Source of the DNA: Acinetobacter piscicola
GTDB taxonomy: Bacteria > Pseudomonadota > Gammaproteobacteria > Pseudomonadales > Moraxellaceae
Direction of reading: 5' to 3'
Assembly (NCBI RefSeq): GCF_015218165.1
Contig: NZ_CP048663.1
Coordinates: forward strand, 1-13,003
DNA: 13,003 nucleotides
Below, piece after piece: positions 12,052-13,003 of the stretch (position 1 is the stretch's first letter; each line of letters opens with the position of its first letter). The position numbers and the translations under genes were made by a program. The notes below the pieces were generated by a model that worked only from the letters and a program-made list of their open reading frames with translations, ran no database searches and was not told where the DNA came from.

Positions 12052-13003
12052 TTACCAGGCGAAACTTACTCCTAAACTACTACTAGATGAATCATGATCC
12101 GCAATAGCGAAAGATCCAGAAGAAAATATATTTTCATTAATTTTTATAGTTGCACCAACAGCCATTGCATTTTTACTTCCATAGTTACCAATACCAATAC
12201 TTACTGCATAGTTTTTACTTCCATCAATCACTGCTGGTATCCGTGATTGAGCCGCTGCTAATGCACCTACACTATCAAGTTTTGTGTCAATTTTATTAAG
12301 ACGATTCTCAATTTTTTGAAACTTATTATCTAATATATCAATACGGTGGTTAGCTGTTGCTGCATTATTTAAGGCAGTATTTGCCGTTGTTTGAGCTGTA
12401 GCAGCATTTGTTAATGCGCTATCCGCTGTTGTCTTAGCTGTGTTTGCCGTTGTTTGAGCTGTAGCAGCATTTGTTAATGCGCTATCCGCTGTTGTCTTAG
12501 CTGTGTTTGCCGTTGTTTGAGCTGTAGCAGCATTTGTTAATGCGCTATCCGCTGTTGTCTTAGCTGTGTTTGCCGTTGTTTGAGCTGTAGCAGCATTTGT
12601 TAATGCGCTATCCGCTGTTGTCTTAGCTGTATTTGCCGTTGTTTGAGCTGTAGCAGCATTTGTTAATGCGCTATCCGCTGTTGTTTGAGCTGTGTTTGCC
12701 GTTGTTTGAGCTGTAGCAGCATTTGTTAATGCGCTATCCGCTGTTGTCTTAGCTGTGTTTGCCGTTGTTTGAGCTGTAGCAGCATTTGTTAATGCGCTAT
12801 CCGCTGTTGTCTTAGCTGTGTTTGCCGTTGTTTGAGCTGTAGCAGCATTTGTTAATGCGCTATCCGCTGTTGTCTTAGCTGTGTTTGCCGTTGTTTGAGC
12901 TGTAGCAGCATTTGTTAATGCGCTATCCGCTGTTGTCTTAGCTGTGTTTGCCGTTGTTTGAGCTGTAGCAGCATTTGTTAATGCGCTATCCGCTGTTGTC
13001 TTA
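12052..13003 (-). CDS. Trimeric autotransporter adhesin (YadA-like), stalk and membrane anchor; starts at 833 across the window join
   Basis: This is the 3' part of the adhesin that begins at 833. From 13003 down to about 12390 it is a tandem array of near-identical 63-bp units. Each encodes three heptads, ADSALTN, AATAQTT and ANTAKTT, which suits a trimeric coiled-coil stalk. Then comes a non-repeated coiled coil (ANHRIDILDNKFQKIENRLNK) followed by a YadA-anchor segment with alternating Gly/aromatic strands (NYAVSIGIGNYGSKNAMAVGA). The protein ends in SFAW, the aromatic C-terminus expected of a barrel recognised by the Bam machinery. The stop is at 12054-12052. In the family the trimeric 12-stranded barrel exports the passenger. 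Two repeat units carry small changes: one A-codon variant near 12630, and one with Gln for Lys near 12680. Confidence 0.9.
   Translation of the reverse strand, partial: KTTADSALTNAATAQTTANTAKTTADSALTNAATAQTTANTAKTTADSALTNAATAQTTANTAKTTADSALTNAATAQTTANTAKTTADSALTNAATAQTTANTAQTTADSALTNAATAQTTANTAKTTADSALTNAATAQTTANTAKTTADSALTNAATAQTTANTAKTTADSALTNAATAQTTANTAKTTADSALTNAATAQTTANTALNNAATANHRIDILDNKFQKIENRLNKIDTKLDSVGALAAAQSRIPAVIDGSKNYAVSIGIGNYGSKNAMAVGATIKINENIFSSGSFAIADHDSSSSSLGVSFAW
12393..13003 (-). repeat. 63-bp tandem coding repeat, 10 copies here (11th begins at base 1)
   Basis: The string GAGCTGTAGCAGCATTTG recurs at exact 63-bp spacing from 12393 (12393, 12456, 12519, 12582, 12645, 12708, 12771, 12834, 12897, 12960). 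The next expected position, 13023, corresponds to base 20 of the window, where the motif is found. Units are almost identical, which implies recent expansion or ongoing homogenisation. The period is a multiple of 3 and of 21, so copy-number change keeps the reading frame and the heptad register. The true copy number could differ if the assembly collapsed units. Confidence 0.95.

Noticed and set aside
12393..13003. CRISPR-like or satellite array
   Set aside because: Units are contiguous 63-bp repeats with no variable spacers, and they encode in-frame heptads of the adhesin stalk.

Overview
The window looks like one complete, small, AT-rich mobilisable plasmid of Acinetobacter (or a close Moraxellaceae relative) rather than a piece of chromosome. 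The last bases run into the first without breaking either the 63-bp repeat period or the reading frame of a large adhesin gene. The joined gene is exactly 595 codons including the stop, so a 13,003-bp circle is the simplest reading. The host guess rests on three things: seven pdif (XerC/XerD-type) sites of the Acinetobacter plasmid kind, a Rep_3 initiator with iterons followed by the DNA-binding gene that usually accompanies it, and the kinds of module carried.

Layout. (1) Backbone, about 7.5-11.95 kb: a divergent mobilisation pair (a MobC-position protein on the minus strand and an RSF1010-like MobA relaxase on the plus strand) around an R1162/RSF1010-like oriT hairpin. Then come a region of GAGCG-type short repeats and an AT-rich stretch, four iterons, the Rep_3 gene, and a helix-turn-helix protein gene. 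(2) pdif modules fill the rest. A YadA-like trimeric autotransporter adhesin spans the window ends between pdif sites at 11992 and 937. A class II Fic protein lies between 937 and 2666, and a pRiA4b ORF-3-like protein between 2666 and 3266. HicA/HicB lies between 3266 and 4018. The module from 4018 to 6381 carries an orphan gene, a small antitoxin-like gene with doc, and, convergent to these, a two-gene operon of a uracil-DNA-glycosylase-like protein and a YmdB-type macrodomain protein. (3) The 6.4-7.5 kb module holds a Cro-like regulator and a divergent 81-aa orphan sharing two operators 21 bp apart. It is bounded by two pdif sites, each followed after exactly 5 bp by the same 26-bp insertion-sequence-like end. 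This is the pattern of IS1202-family 'dif hunter' elements.

How it works together. Rep, its iterons and a rep promoter embedded in the last iteron drive replication. Rep probably represses itself at an inverted copy of the iteron half. MobA and the divergent accessory protein would act at oriT with a helper conjugation system, since no mating-pair genes are present. HicAB and the Doc pair would stabilise the plasmid. The adhesin, the Fic protein and the macro/UDG-like pair are cargo, mobile through Xer recombination at the pdif sites.

The best candidates for undescribed biology are the UDG-like plus macrodomain operon, the pdif-borne surface adhesin with its long 21-residue repeat array, the intact iteron copy inside the gene downstream of rep, and the IS ends 5 bp from two pdif sites.
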